DNA of 64,000 bases from Phymorhynchus buccinoides (taxonomy: Eukaryota > Mollusca > Gastropoda > Neogastropoda > Raphitomidae), in assembly GCA_017654935.2 (NCBI GenBank), contig CM065689.1:61698606-61762605 (forward strand). Reading direction: 5' to 3'. The notes under the pieces were generated by a model. The model was not told where the DNA came from. It searched no databases and saw nothing but the letters and a program-made list of their open reading frames with translations. The translations under genes were made by a program, and so were the position numbers. Below, one piece after another: positions 23,754-34,730 of the stretch; positions within the stretch are counted from its first letter, which is position 1, and every line of letters begins with the position of its first letter.

Positions 23754-25702
23754 CACAAAGCACAGCACAAACCTCTTATTCAATCTTCCCTCACGTGCAC
23801 ACAAGATAGACAACTGATCAAATATTTAGGGTGCAGCAGGAAAAAGATGGGTTTTAAGAGAGGTTTTGAATGAGGAGACTGAGTTGGAGTGTCGGAGAGG
23901 AGAAGGCAGAGAATTCCAAAGAGATGGTGCTTGACAGGAAAAAGAACGTTGGCCAGCAGATTTGAGACGGATGGAGGGAGGGGAAAGGAGACGAGAATCA
24001 GAAGACGAACGTAGTTGGCGAGCTGGGACATAGAGATGAAGGAGATCAGAGAGATATAAGGGAGCTTGATCATTCAGTGACTTGAAGGCAAGGAGGAGAA
24101 TTTTGTAGTCAATACGTGATTGAACTGGGAGCCAATGTAGAGAACGAAGAACGGAGTAATATGATCGTACCTCGGGGAGCGAGAAATGAGACGAGCAGCA
24201 TTATTCTGGACCCGTTGGAGCTTAGAGATGAGAGTTGATGGACAGCCAGCAAGAAGTGAGTTACAGTAGTCAAGGCGAGACAGAACAAAAGCACATACTA
24301 GAGTCTTCAGGGCATCTTGAGAGAGGAAACGGTGGATGGAACTAATTCTTCAAAGTTCTAGATAGCAAGACTTGCAAACATTGGAAACATGCTGTTTGAA
24401 AGAGAGGGTTTGGTCCAAAGTAACACCTAGATTGCGGACAGATGCTGACAGCTTGATCTCAGTGCCATCAATGTCGACAGAACCTGGGAGAACCTGAGTT
24501 TTAATTGTGTGGTTAGAGGCTACAAGAATCATCTCTGTCTTTTCAGCATTTAGTTGCAGTTTGTTGCAAAACATCCATGTTTCAACAGCAGAGATGCACA
24601 ACTTAGAAGAAGAAATCATTTGATTGAACTGACTCAGGTGGGCAGAAATGTACAGCTGATTGTCATCAGAAAAGTTATGATGTAGAAGAGAATGCTGGTT
24701 GATGATGGCAGAGAGAGGTTGGGTATAAAGAACAAAAAGAATAGGGCCTAAGACTGAACCTTGGGGCACAACGAACTGAAGACCTTTTGGAAGAGATGAA
24801 GAACCATTGACAACAACTGTCTGTGTGCGATCAGAGAGGTAGGAAGAAAACCAGGAAAGAACAGCCCCAGATAGACCAAAGGAGGTGTGAAGTCTAGAAA
24901 TGAGGGAGTGGTCAATAGTATCAAACGCTGCAGAAAGATCAAGGAGAGAGAGAAGAGAAACCTTGTTTTCATCCAAGGCAGTGAGCAGGTCGTTCGCTAT
25001 CTTCAAGAGGGCTGTCTCGATAAGCAGACTGGTTTGGATAGTAAAGATCATTTACCTGAAGATGGTCAGACAGCTGTTTAAGAACCACCTTTTCCGTAAG
25101 CTTAGAAAGGAATGAAAGATTAGAGACAGGCCGATAATTCTTTAGATTTTCAGGATCAAGACTAGGCTTCTTTAAGAGAGGTTTGACAACTGCAGATTTG
25201 AAATGAGATGGAAAGCAGCCAGAACATAGAGACTCATTGATGATGGATGTAAAGTAAGGAAGGAGATCATCAAGACACTGGGAGAAGAGAGATGAAGGTA
25301 GAGGGTCTAGTTCACAGGTTTTAGTCTGGGTTTGGGTCAAAATCTTCTTAACCTCTTCAGTGGAAACAGAACTGAACTCAGACCACATAGTGCCAGAAAA
25401 GGAGGGATCAGGGACAGAGTCAGTTGATGGTGGAGCAGATTGAGAATCAAGATTTTGGCGGATAGTGGCTATCTTGCTGTGAAAGAAATCAGAGAAATGT
25501 TGAGGGAGTTCAGACACAGGGATAGAGGAAGGTAGAGGTGTAGAGGTGTGGACTTAGATTTACCAGGGAGGGGGTTGGCTAAACTTATGTGACTGATAAT
25601 AATATAGTAAGAAACTATAATAACAAAATCTGAATTTTGTGTCAAATTTGGGGTGTGTGCCTTATAATCAGGTGCGCCTCGTAGTCCGTAGAATATGGTA
25701 CT
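23181..25702. mobile_element. TIR DNA element carrying a nested LINE
   Basis: The left end AGTACCATATTTTACGGACT-ATAAGGCG is matched at the right end by CGCCTCGTAGTCCGTAGAAT-ATGGTACT: inverted repeats of about 28 bp with few mismatches. Without the LINE between about 23237 and 25560 only ~200 bp remain, so this is a MITE-sized element into which a LINE jumped. The right end sits ~95 bp upstream of kinesin exon 1. I cannot assign a superfamily with certainty. Confidence 0.72.
23237..25560 (-). pseudogene. 5'-truncated CR1/L2-like LINE with dead reverse transcriptase
   Basis: On the minus strand: VSTEEVKKILTQTQTKTCELDPLPS and KPLLKKPSLDPENLKNYRPV (RT fingers, 25130-25400), a frameshift near 25000, then LLDLSAAFDTIDHSL, VPQGSVLGPILFVLY, FSDDNQLY, NAEKTEMILVAS and VRNLGVTLDQTLSFKQHV. 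The catalytic box, usually Y/FADD, reads FSDD, and GVPQG reads VVPQG. Downstream frames (SRLDYCN-like near 24270; WNSLP-like near 23900) are shifted. The 3' UTR has a (CT)n run at 23391-23459, CA tracts to 23760, and ends in (AAT)n. No ORF1 or endonuclease is present. Confidence 0.85.
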
Positions 25703-25797
25703 CCTATTTTGTGAAGAATACACTTATTTTGGATTTTGAATACACAAAGCCCGATGTGAGGGCAAAGCTGGTGTGCCTAATCTTGATGAATGTGCAG

Positions 25798-25905
25798 CTC
25801 GCCCCAGGCCCAGCTACGTGCGGCAAGACAAGCAGGGCAAGGAGCAGAATGGGCAGCCTGAGCAGCCGCCCCAGGAGCCCCCCAAGAAATCAGTCATTCC
25901 CACAG
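25798..25905 (+). CDS. KIF2: Kinesin-13 (KIF2-like) exon 1 of this window (N-terminal linker)
   Basis: The acceptor is ATGAATGTGCAG at 25786-25797; the donor is CCCACAG|GTCAGT. The frame reads RPRPSYVRQDKQGKEQNGQP then EQPPQEPPKKSVIPT, and ends one base into a codon. Exon 2 starts with the two missing bases, so the join gives ...SVIPTGGRRKSN. A low-complexity, Pro/Gln/Lys-rich sequence ahead of the neck is what kinesin-13 proteins have between the N-terminal localisation domain and the neck. Sequence conservation alone is weak; the phase match and neighbours support it. Earlier exons and the start codon are not in this window or not recognised. The acceptor could instead be the CAG at 25806 or 25812. 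Confidence 0.7.
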
Positions 25906-26067
25906 GTCAGTACCAGGCAGCCTTCCTTCGTCTGCTTCTCAATGTGATGCCAGTGTGGGATTTTTTACCAGGAGCCCCCCAAGAAATCAGTCATTCCCAC
26001 AGGTCAGTGCCATGCTGCGTTCCTTCGTCTGCTTCTCAATGTGATGTCAGTGTGGGGTTTGTTCTAC
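25870..26067 (+). repeat. 98-bp tandem duplication of the exon 1 donor junction
   Basis: CCAGGAGCCCCCCAAGAAAT...CCCACAGGTCAGT is present at 25870 and again at 25968, followed both times by CTTCCTTCGTCTGCTTCTCA. The second copy carries the last ~38 nt of exon 1 and the donor site, but no full exon. Confidence 0.9.
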
Positions 26068-26081
26068 CTGTGCCTTACCTG

Positions 26082-27470
26082 ATGACCTGTGGCTTGTCCT
26101 GCCCACTTGTTGAATCAATTCATGGCCTGTGGCTTGTCCTGCCCACTTGTTGAATCAATCCATGGCCTGTGGCTTTTCCTGCCCACTTGTTGAATCAATC
26201 CATGGCCTGTGGCTTGTCCTGCCCACTTGTTGAATCAATGGATGGCCTGTGGCTTGTCCTGCCCACTTGTTGAATCAATCCATGGCCTGTGGCTTGTCCT
26301 GCCCACTTGTTGAATCAATGGATGGCCTGTGGCTTGTCCTGCCCACTTGTTGAATCAATGGATGGCCTGTGGCTTGTCCTGCCCACTTGTTGAATCAATG
26401 GATGGCCTGTGGCTTGTCCTGCCCACTTGTTGAATCAATCCATGGCCTGTGGCTTGTCCTGCCCACTTGTTGAATCAATCCATGGCCTGTGGCTTGTCCT
26501 GCCCACTTGTTGAATCAATGGATGGCCTGTGGCTTGTCCTGCCCACTTGTTGAATCAATGGATGGCCTGTGGCTTGTCCTGCCCACTTGTTGAATCAATG
26601 GATGGCCTGTGGCTTGTCCTGCCCACTTGTTGAATCAATGGATGGCCTGTGGCTTGTCCTGCCCACTTGTTGAATCAATCCATGGCCTGTGGCTTGTCCT
26701 GCCCACTTGTTGAATCAATGGATGGCCTGTGGCTTGTCCTGCCCACTTGTTGAATCAATGGATGGCCTGTGGCTTGTCCTGCCCACTTGTTGAATCAATG
26801 GATGGCCTGTGGCTTGTCCTGCCCACTTGTTGAATCAATGGATGGCCTGTGGCTTGTCCTGCCCACTTGTTGAATCAATGGATGGCCTGTGGCTTGTCCT
26901 GCCCACTTGTTGAATCAATGGATGGCCTGTGGCTTGTCCTGCCCACTTGTTGAATCAATGGATGGCCTGTGGCTTGTCCTGCCCACTTGTTGAATCAATG
27001 GATGGCCTGTGGCTTGTCCTGCCCACTTGTTGAATCAATGGATGGCCTGTGGCTTGTCCTGCCCACTTGTTGAATCAATGGATGGCCTGTGGCTTGTCCT
27101 GCCCACTTGTTGAATCAATGGATGGCCTGTGGCTTGTCCTGCCCACTTGTTGGATGGCCTGTGGCTTGTCCTGCCCACTTGTTGAATCAATGGATGGCCT
27201 GTGGCTTGTCCTGCCCACTTGTTGAATCAATGGATGGCCTGTGGCTTGTCCTGCCCACATGGCCTGTGGCTTGTCCTGCCCACTTGTTGAATCAATGGAT
27301 GGCCTGTGGCTTGTCCTGCCCACTTGTTGAATCAATGGATGGCCTGTGGCTTGTCCTGCCCACTTGTTGAATCAATGGATGGCCTGTGGCTTGTCCTGCC
27401 CACTTGTTGAATCAATCCATGGCCTGTGGCTTGTCCTGCCCACTTGTTGAATCAATGGATGGCCTGCTAC
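26082..27470 (+). repeat. 40-bp minisatellite after exon 1
   Basis: About 34 units of GGCCTGTGGCTTGTCCTGCC plus CACTTGTTGAATCAATGGAT. Two unit types differ only by GGATGG versus CCATGG at the join. CCATGG units are common at the left edge, rare in the middle, and return once at the right end. Two truncated units lie near 27150 and 27260. Both strands have open frames in this region because the 40-bp unit lacks stops in some frames. Confidence 0.95.
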
Positions 27471-27537
27471 ATGAAATATTGGTTAACACATAAAAAATCT
27501 GTTTCAGCCGATTTTTGTGTGTTAACCAATATTTCAT
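27470..27537. repeat. Hairpin with 20-bp perfect arms
   Basis: ATGAAATATTGGTTAACACA (27471-27490) pairs with its exact reverse complement at 27517-27536, with partial pairing continuing into the loop (AAAAAATC/GATTTTT). No coding or RNA-gene context; possibly a fold-back relic. Confidence 0.9.
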
Positions 27538-27663
27538 GCTATCCGGTTTCAACGGACAAAACCCCTCTTTATTATTACTTGATGCTTAGCACAAATAATG
27601 GTTAATGCACACACAAAATCTTTGTCCCCTGAATTTCGTGTTAAGAGTACTCCACTGTACCTA

Positions 27664-28400
27664 ATTATGGAAAACAGAGAGGGAAGTGGGTGTGAGGATG
27701 TAGGCTCAGGCTGTGGAGTCAAAGGAAAACAGACAGAGAGGGAAGTGGGTGTGAGGATGTAGGCTCAGGCTGTGGAGTCAAAGGAAAACAGACAGAGAGG
27801 GAAGTGGGTGTGAGGATGTAGGCTCAGGCTGTGGAGTCAAAGGAAAACAGACAGAGAGGGAAGTGGGTGTGAGGATGTAGGCTCAGGCTGTGGAGTCAAA
27901 GGAAAACAGACAGAGAGGGAAGTGGGTGTGAGGATGTAGGCTCAGGCTGTGGAGTCAAAGGAAAACAGACAGAGAGGGAAGTGGGTGTGAGGATGTAGGC
28001 TCAGGCTGTGGAGTCAAAGGAAAACAAACAGAGAGGGAAGTGGGTGCGAGGATGTAGGCTCAGGCTGTGGAGTCAAAGGAAAACAGACAGAGAGGGAAGT
28101 GGGTGTGAGGATGTAGGCTCAGGCTGTGGAGTCAAAGGAAGAGAGGGAAGTGGGTGTGAGGATGTAGGCTCAGGCTGTGGAGTCAAAGGAAGAGAGGGAA
28201 GTGGGTGTGAGGATGTAGGCTCAGGCTGTGGAGTCAAAGGAAGAGAGGGAAGTGGGTGTGAGGATGTAGGCTCAGGCTGTGGAGTCAAAGGAAGAGAGGG
28301 AAGTGGGTGTGAGGATGTAGGCTCAGGCTGTGGAGTCAAAGGAAAACAGAGAGGGAAGTGGGTGTGAGGATGTAGGCTCAGGCTGTGGAGTCAAAGGAGT
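27664..28400 (+). repeat. 59/50-bp minisatellite
   Basis: Units of GGAAGTGGGTGTGAGGATGT then AGGCTCAGGCTGTGGAGTCA, with or without an AAACAGACA insert (59 versus 50 bp). Short units form a block at 28140-28340. It lies inside the exon 1-exon 2 intron. Confidence 0.95.
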
Positions 28401-28719
28401 TTAGTGGAATTGATCAGTTCACTCCACAGCCTCCACAATTTTGACGCCTTTGGCAGTATTTCCTAACTAAAACCGAGGCAGTTTTTGCAGTAACAGTTGC
28501 AACAGAGTCCCAGAATAGGTCCTCACGGCCTAAAGCTGTGCATAGATCCCAAACCGTTGATAACCTAATTTTGCAACATAATGTAAGTGGTGGAATGATG
28601 AAAACTTTATTTTTTTCTTTTCAAAACTGCAAAAGTGAGATAGGCAATTATCATATATGCGTCCCTAGAACACCAAGGCTACATGAAAATGCTGTTATGC
28701 TCTGCATAGTCATAGCTCT
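28401..28719. other. Unique intron with a dispersed 45-bp repeat
   Basis: 28671-28715 (CTAGAACACCAAGGCTACAT...TGCTCTGCATAG) recurs at 34590-34634 on the same strand. No gene is visible in the rest. Confidence 0.55.
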
Positions 28720-31690
28720 GAGGTGTGTGTGGCGTTGTTGTCTTATCAACACTGAGATGTGTGTGTGTGGTGCTGTCTTATCAACACTGAGATGTGTGTG
28801 TGTGTGTGTGTTGTTGTCTTATCAACACTGAGATGTGTGTGTGTGTGTGTGTGTTGTTGTCTTATCAACACTGAGATGTGTGTGGTGGTGTTGTCTTATC
28901 AACACAGATGTATGTGTGGTGTTGTTGTCTTATCAACACTGAGATGTGTGTGGTGGTGTTGTCTTATCAACACAGATGTATGTGTGGTGTTGTTGTCTTA
29001 TCAACACTGAGATGTGTGTGTGTGTGTGTGTTGTTGTCTTATCAACACTGAGATGTGTGTGGTGGTGTTGTCTTATCAACACAGATGTATGTGTGGTGTT
29101 GTTGTCTTATCAACACTGAGATGTGTGTGTGTGTGTGTGTTGTTGTCTTATCAACACTGAGATGTGTGTGGTGTTGTTGTCTTATCAACACTGAGATGTG
29201 TGTGGTGTTGTCTTATCAACACTGAGATGTGTGTGTGTGTGTGAGTGTTGTTGTCTTATCAACACTGAGATGTGTGTGTGTGTGTTGTTGTCTTATCAAC
29301 ACTGAGATTGTGTGGTGTTGTTGTCTTATCAACACTGAGATGTGTGTGGTGGTGTTGTCTTATCAACACAGATGTATGTGTGGTGTTGTTGTCTTATCAA
29401 CACTGAGATGTGTGTGTGTGTGTGTGTTGTTTTATCAACACTGAGATGTGTGTGGTGGTGTTGTCTTATCAACACAGATGTATGTGTGGTGTTGTTGTCT
29501 TATCAACACTGAGATGTGTGTGTGTGTGTGTGTTGTCTTATCAACACTGAGATGTGTGTGGTGTTGTTGTCTTATCAACACTGAGATGTGTGTGGTGTTG
29601 TCTTATCAACACTGGGATGTGTGTGTGTGTGTGAGTGTTGTTGTCTTATCAACTGAGATGTGTGTGTGTGTGGTGTTGTTGTCTTATCAACACTGAGATT
29701 GTGTGGTGTTGTTGTCTTATCAACACTGAGATGTGTGTGGTGTTGTTGTCTTAGCAACACTGATATGTATGTGTGGTGTTGTTGTCTTATCAACACTGAG
29801 ATTGTGTGGTGTTGTTGTCTTATCAACACTGAGATGTGTGTGGTGTTGTTGTCTTAGCAACACTGATATGTATGTGTGGTGTTGTTGTCTTATCAACACT
29901 GAGATGTGTGTGTGTGTGTTGTTGTCTTATCAACACTGAAATGTGTGTGTGTGTGGTGTTGTTGTCTTATCAACACTGAGATGTGTGTGTGGTGTTGTTG
30001 TCTTATCAACACTGAGATGTGTGTGGTGTTGTTGTCTTATCAACACTGAGATGTGTGTGGTGTTGTTGTCTTATCAACACTGAGATGTGTGTGGTGTTGT
30101 TGTCTTATCAACACTAATATGTGTGTGTGTGTGGTGTTGTCTTATCAACACTGGGATGTGTGTGTGGTGGTGTTGTCTTATCAATACTAATATGTGTGTG
30201 TGGTGTTGTTGTCATATCAACACTGAGATGTGTGTGGTGGTGTTGTCTTATCAACACTGAAATGTGTGTGTGTGGTGGTGTTGTCTTATCAACACTGAGA
30301 TGTGTGTATGTTGTTGTCTTATCAACATTGAAATGTGTGTGAAATGTGTGTGTGTGTGGTGGTGTTGTTTTATCAACACTGAGATGTGTGTGGTGGTGTT
30401 GTCTTATCAACACTGAGATGTGTGTATGTTGTTGTCTTATCAACACTAATATGTGTGTGTGTGGTGTTGTTGTCTTATCAACACAGATGTATGTGTGGTG
30501 TTGTTGTCTTATCAACACTGAGATGTGTGTGTGGTGTTGTTGTCTTATCAACACTGAGATGTGTGTGTGGTGTTGTCTTATTAACACTGAGATGTGTGTG
30601 TGTGGTGTTGTTGTCTTATCAACACTGAGATGTGTGTGTGTGTGGTGTTGTTGTCTTATCAACACTGAGATGTGTGTGGTGTTGTTGTCTTATCAACACT
30701 GAGATGTGTGTGTGTGGTGTTGTTGTCTTATCAACACAGATGTATGTGTGGTGTTGTTGTCTTATCAACACTGAGATGTGTGTGGTGTTGTTGTCTTATC
30801 AACACTGAGATGTGTGTGTGGTGTTGTTGTCTTATCAACACTGAGATGTGTGTGGTGTTGTTGTCTTATCAACACAGATGTATGTGTGGTGTTGTTGTCT
30901 TATCAACACTGAGATGTGTGTGGTGTTGTTGTCTTATCAACACTGAGATGTGTGTGGTGTTGTTGTCTTATCAACACTGAGATGTGTGTGTGTGGTGTTG
31001 TTGTCTTATCAACACAGATGTATGTGTGGTGTTGTTGTCTTATCAACACTGAGATGTGTGTGGTGTTGTTGTCTTATCAACACTGAGATGTGTGTGTGTG
31101 GTGTTGTTGTCTTATCAACACTGAGATGTGTGTGGTGTTGTTGTCTTATCAACACTGAGATGTGTGTGGTGTTGTTGTCTTATCAACACTGAGATGTGTG
31201 TGGTGTTGTTGTCTTATCAACACTGAGATGTGTGTGGTGTTGTTGTCTTATCAACACTGAGATGTGTGTGGTGTTGTTGTCTTATCAACACTGAGATGTG
31301 TGTGTGTGTGGTGTTGTCTTATCAACACTGAGATGTGTGTGTGTGGTGTTGTTGTCTTATTAACACTGAGATGTGTGTGTGTGGTGTTGTTGTCTTATCA
31401 ACACTGAGATGTGTGTGGTGTTGTTGTCTTATCAACACTGAGATGTGTGTGGTGTTGTTGTCTTATCAACACTGAGATGTGTGTGGTGTTGTCTTATCAA
31501 CACTGAGATGTGTGTGTGGTGTTGTTGTCTTATCAACACTGAGATGTGTGTGGTGTTGTTGTCTTATCAACACTGAGATGTGTGTGTGGTGTTGTTGTCT
31601 TATTAACACTAGATGTGTGTGGTGTTGTTGTCTTATCAACACTGAGATGTGTGTGGTGTTGTTGTCTTATTAACACTAGATGTATGTGTG
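28720..31690 (+). repeat. ~34-bp minisatellite with (TG)n, running up to the exon 2 acceptor
   Basis: About 85 units of TTGTCTTATCAACACTGAGA followed by TGTGTGTGGTGTTG. Internal TG length varies and there is a CACAGATGTATG subtype. The last unit merges directly into GATGTATGTGTGGTGTTTAG-CGGCAG, the exon 2 splice acceptor, so the array replaces the normal upstream intron sequence. The numerous cysteine-rich reading frames are artefacts. Confidence 0.95.
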
Positions 31691-31704
31691 GTGTTTAGCG
31701 GCAG

Positions 31705-31855
31705 GGGGGAGGCGGAAGTCGAACGTGGTGAAGGAGATAGAGAAGATCAAGCAGAAGCGGGACGAGCGGCGTGCTGTTCACCAGGCCATACGAGAGCACG
31801 TCGAGTCAGAGTATGACACCTCAGACCCCAACTGGGAGTTCAAGGCCATGATTCA
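31705..31855 (+). CDS. KIF2: Kinesin-13 (KIF2-like) exon 2: neck
   Basis: The acceptor is TTTAGCGGCAG; the donor is ATTCA|GTGAG. It encodes GRRKSNVVKEIEKIKQKRDE then RRAVHQAIREHVESEYDTSD and PNWEFKAMI. This is the charged, helical neck of kinesin-13 that sits before the motor core and boosts depolymerase activity; human KIF2A has RRKSN-VKEVEKL-EKREKRR at the same place. It starts with two bases completing exon 1's last codon and ends two bases into a codon completed by the T of exon 3. It is 151 nt long. The exon is squeezed between two minisatellites, and the one downstream is built from its own 3' end. Confidence 0.92.
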
Positions 31856-34235
31856 GTGAGATTTGTTTAGCACCTTGTGCGTCATTGAAATACTGTCTGT
31901 ATGTTTTGTATTGCATACCTCAGACCTCAACAGTGAGATATCACCTTGTGTGTCATTGAAATACTGTCTGTATGTTTTGTATTGTACACCTCAGACCTCA
32001 ACAGTGAGATACCACCTTGTGTGTCATTGAAATACTGTTCAAGGCCATGATTCAGTGAGATATGACCTTGTGCGTCATTGAAATACTGTTCAAGGCCATG
32101 ATTCAGCATGATGTTTCTCAACAGTGAGATACCACCTTGTGCGTCATTGAAATACTGTCTGTATGTTTTGTATTGTTCACCTCAGACCTCAACAGTGAGA
32201 TATCACCTTGTGCGTCATTGAAATGCTGTATGTTTTGTATTGTACACCTCAGACCTCAACAGTGAGATATCACCTTGTGCGTCATTGAAATACTGTCTGT
32301 ATGTTTTGTATTGTACACCTCAGACCTCAACAGTGAGATATCACCTTGTGCGTCATTGAAATACTGTCTGTATGTTTTGTATTGTACACCTCAGACCTCA
32401 ACAGTGAGATATCACCTTGTGCGTCATTGAAATGCTGTATGTTTTGTATTGTACACCTCAGACCTCAACAGTGAGATATCACCTTGTGCGTCATTGAAAT
32501 ACTGTCTGTATGTTTTGTATTGTACACCTCAGACCTCAACAGTGAGATATCACCTTGTGCGTCATTGAAATACTGTATGTTTTGTATTGTACACCTCAGA
32601 CCTCAACAGTGAGATACCACCTTGTGCGTCATTGAAATACTGTCTGTATGTTTTGTATTGTACACCTCAGACCTCAACAGTGAGATACCACCTTGTGCGT
32701 CATTGAAATGCTGTATGTTTTGTATTGTACACCTCAGACCTCAACAGTGAGATATCACCTTGTGCGTCATTGAAATACTGTCTGTATGTTTTGTATTGTA
32801 CACCTCAGACCTCAACAGTGAGATACCACCTTGTGCGTCATTGAAATGCTGTATGTTTTGTATTGTACACCTCAGACCTCAACAGTGAGATATGACCTTG
32901 TGCGTCATTGAAATACTGTTCAAGGCCGTGATTCAGTGAGATATGACCTTGTGCGTCATTGAAATACTGTTCAAGGCCATGATTCAGTGAGATACCACCT
33001 TGTGCGTCATTGAAATACTGTCTATGTTTTGTATTGTACACCTCAGACCTCAACAGTGAGATACCACCTTGTGCGTCATTGAAATACTGTATGCTTTGTA
33101 TTGTACACCTCAGACCTCAACAGTGAGATACCACCTTGTGCGTCATTGAAATACTGTCTGTATGTTTTGTATTGCATACCTCAGACCTCAACAGTGAGAT
33201 ACCACCTTGTGCGTCATTGAAATACTGTGTATGTTTTGTATTGCATACCTCAGACCTCAACAGTGAGATACCACCTTGTGCGTCATTGAAATACTGTATG
33301 CTTTGTATTGTACACCTCAGACCTCAACAGTGAGATATCACCTTGTGCGTCATTGAAATACTGTATGCTTTGTATTGTACACCTCAGACCTCAACAGTGA
33401 GATATCACCTTGTGCGTCATTGAAATACTGTATGCTTTGTATTGTACACCTCAGACCTCAACAGTGAGATATCACCTTGTGCGTCATTGAAATACTGTCT
33501 GTATGTTTTGTATTGTACACCTCAGACCTCAACAGTGAGATACCACCTTGTGCGTCATTGAAATGCTGTATGTTTTGTATTGTACACCTCAGACCTCAAC
33601 AGTGAGATACCACCTTGTGCGTCATTGAAATACTGTGTATGTTTTGTATTGCATACCTCAGACCTCAACAGTGAGATATCACCTTGTGCGTCATTGAAAT
33701 ACTGTCTGTATGTTTTGTATTGTACACCTCAGACCTCAACAGTGAGATACCACCTTGTGCGTCATTGAAATGCTGTATGTTTTGTATTGTACACCTCAGA
33801 CCTCAACAGTGAGATATGACCTTGTGCGTCATTGAAATACTGTTCAAGGCCGTGATTCAGTGAGATATGACCTTGTGCGTCATTGAAATACTGTTCAAGG
33901 CCATGATTCAGTGAGATACCACCTTGTGCGTCATTGAAATACTGTATGTTTTGTATTGTACACCTCAGACCTCAACAGTGAGATATCACCTTGTGCGTCA
34001 TTGAAATACTGTTCAAGGCCATGATTCAGTGAGATACCACCTTGTGCGTCATTGAAATGCTGTATGTTTTGTATTGTACACCTCAGACCTCAACTGTGAG
34101 ATATGACCTTGTGTGTCATTGAAATACTGTTCAAGGCCATGATTCAGTGAGATATGACCTTGTGCGTCATTGAAATACTGTTCAAGGCCATGATTCAGTG
34201 AGATACCACCTTGTGCGTCATTGAAATACTGTCTG
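31856..34235 (+). repeat. ~65-75-bp array of the exon 2 donor junction
   Basis: Two unit types. Type a: ACACCTCAGACCTCAACAGTGAGATA, i.e. the exon's ACACCTCAGACCCCAAC joined to AGTGAGAT, then CACCTTGTGCGTCATTGAAA. Type b: TTCAAGGCCATGATTCAGTGAGATA, the true last 17 nt of exon 2 plus donor. Both come from the exon's 3' edge. There are about 36 units; type b units cluster at 32035, 32920 and 33840-34200. GTGAG donors are preserved in nearly all. Confidence 0.93.
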
Positions 34236-34725
34236 AACAATAATAACAACAATATTAAATGTATATGGAGTCTTTGATGGTTTGCTTTGGGTTTCCATGA
34301 ATATGTTAATTCTTGGCTAGTCGTGTGAATGTCCACAACTGTTTTATTTGATACATCTGGAAATTCTAATGCCCAACAGTTGTATTTATAAAAAATCAAA
34401 AATATCCAGTGTCGAGAACTTTCTTCTCTATGTTGCTAAATATTGTAGTCAATATCTTTGGAAGATCCGCTGCAGATTCTTACTAATTTCGATTACTGGG
34501 TTGTTCAGTTTAGGAGAATGAATTGATGTAAGGAATTAATCATGGCTTTACTCGCCTTGGCTTAAGGCTGTGTCAGACCAATTGCTATAGGCTAGAACAC
34601 CAAGGCTACATCAAAATGTTTTGCTCTGCATAGTTGTTCGGGGATTGTCATTAGCCATGACAAGCTCCTAGCATAACATCAGTATCCAAAATTCTCCTAA
34701 GTTGGAGTGTTGCTGCCCATGTGGT
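34236..34725. other. Unique intron sequence
   Basis: No open frame or TE termini that I recognise. Contains the second copy of the dispersed 45-bp repeat (34590-34634). Confidence 0.5.
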
Positions 34726-34730
34726 GGGGT

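Noticed and set aside
24350..25051. Active reverse transcriptase gene
   Set aside because: Frameshift near 25000, FSDD in the catalytic box, no ORF1 or endonuclease: a dead 5'-truncated LINE.
26082..27470. Possible CRISPR array (regular 40-bp spacing)
   Set aside because: The whole unit is repeated with no unique spacers, and the context is a eukaryotic intron. The same holds for the other arrays.
28720..31690. Many Cys-rich frames (CVCGVVVLSTLRC) resembling small secreted Cys-rich peptides
   Set aside because: Products of a TG-rich 34-bp repeat read in different frames; no signal peptide or stable length.
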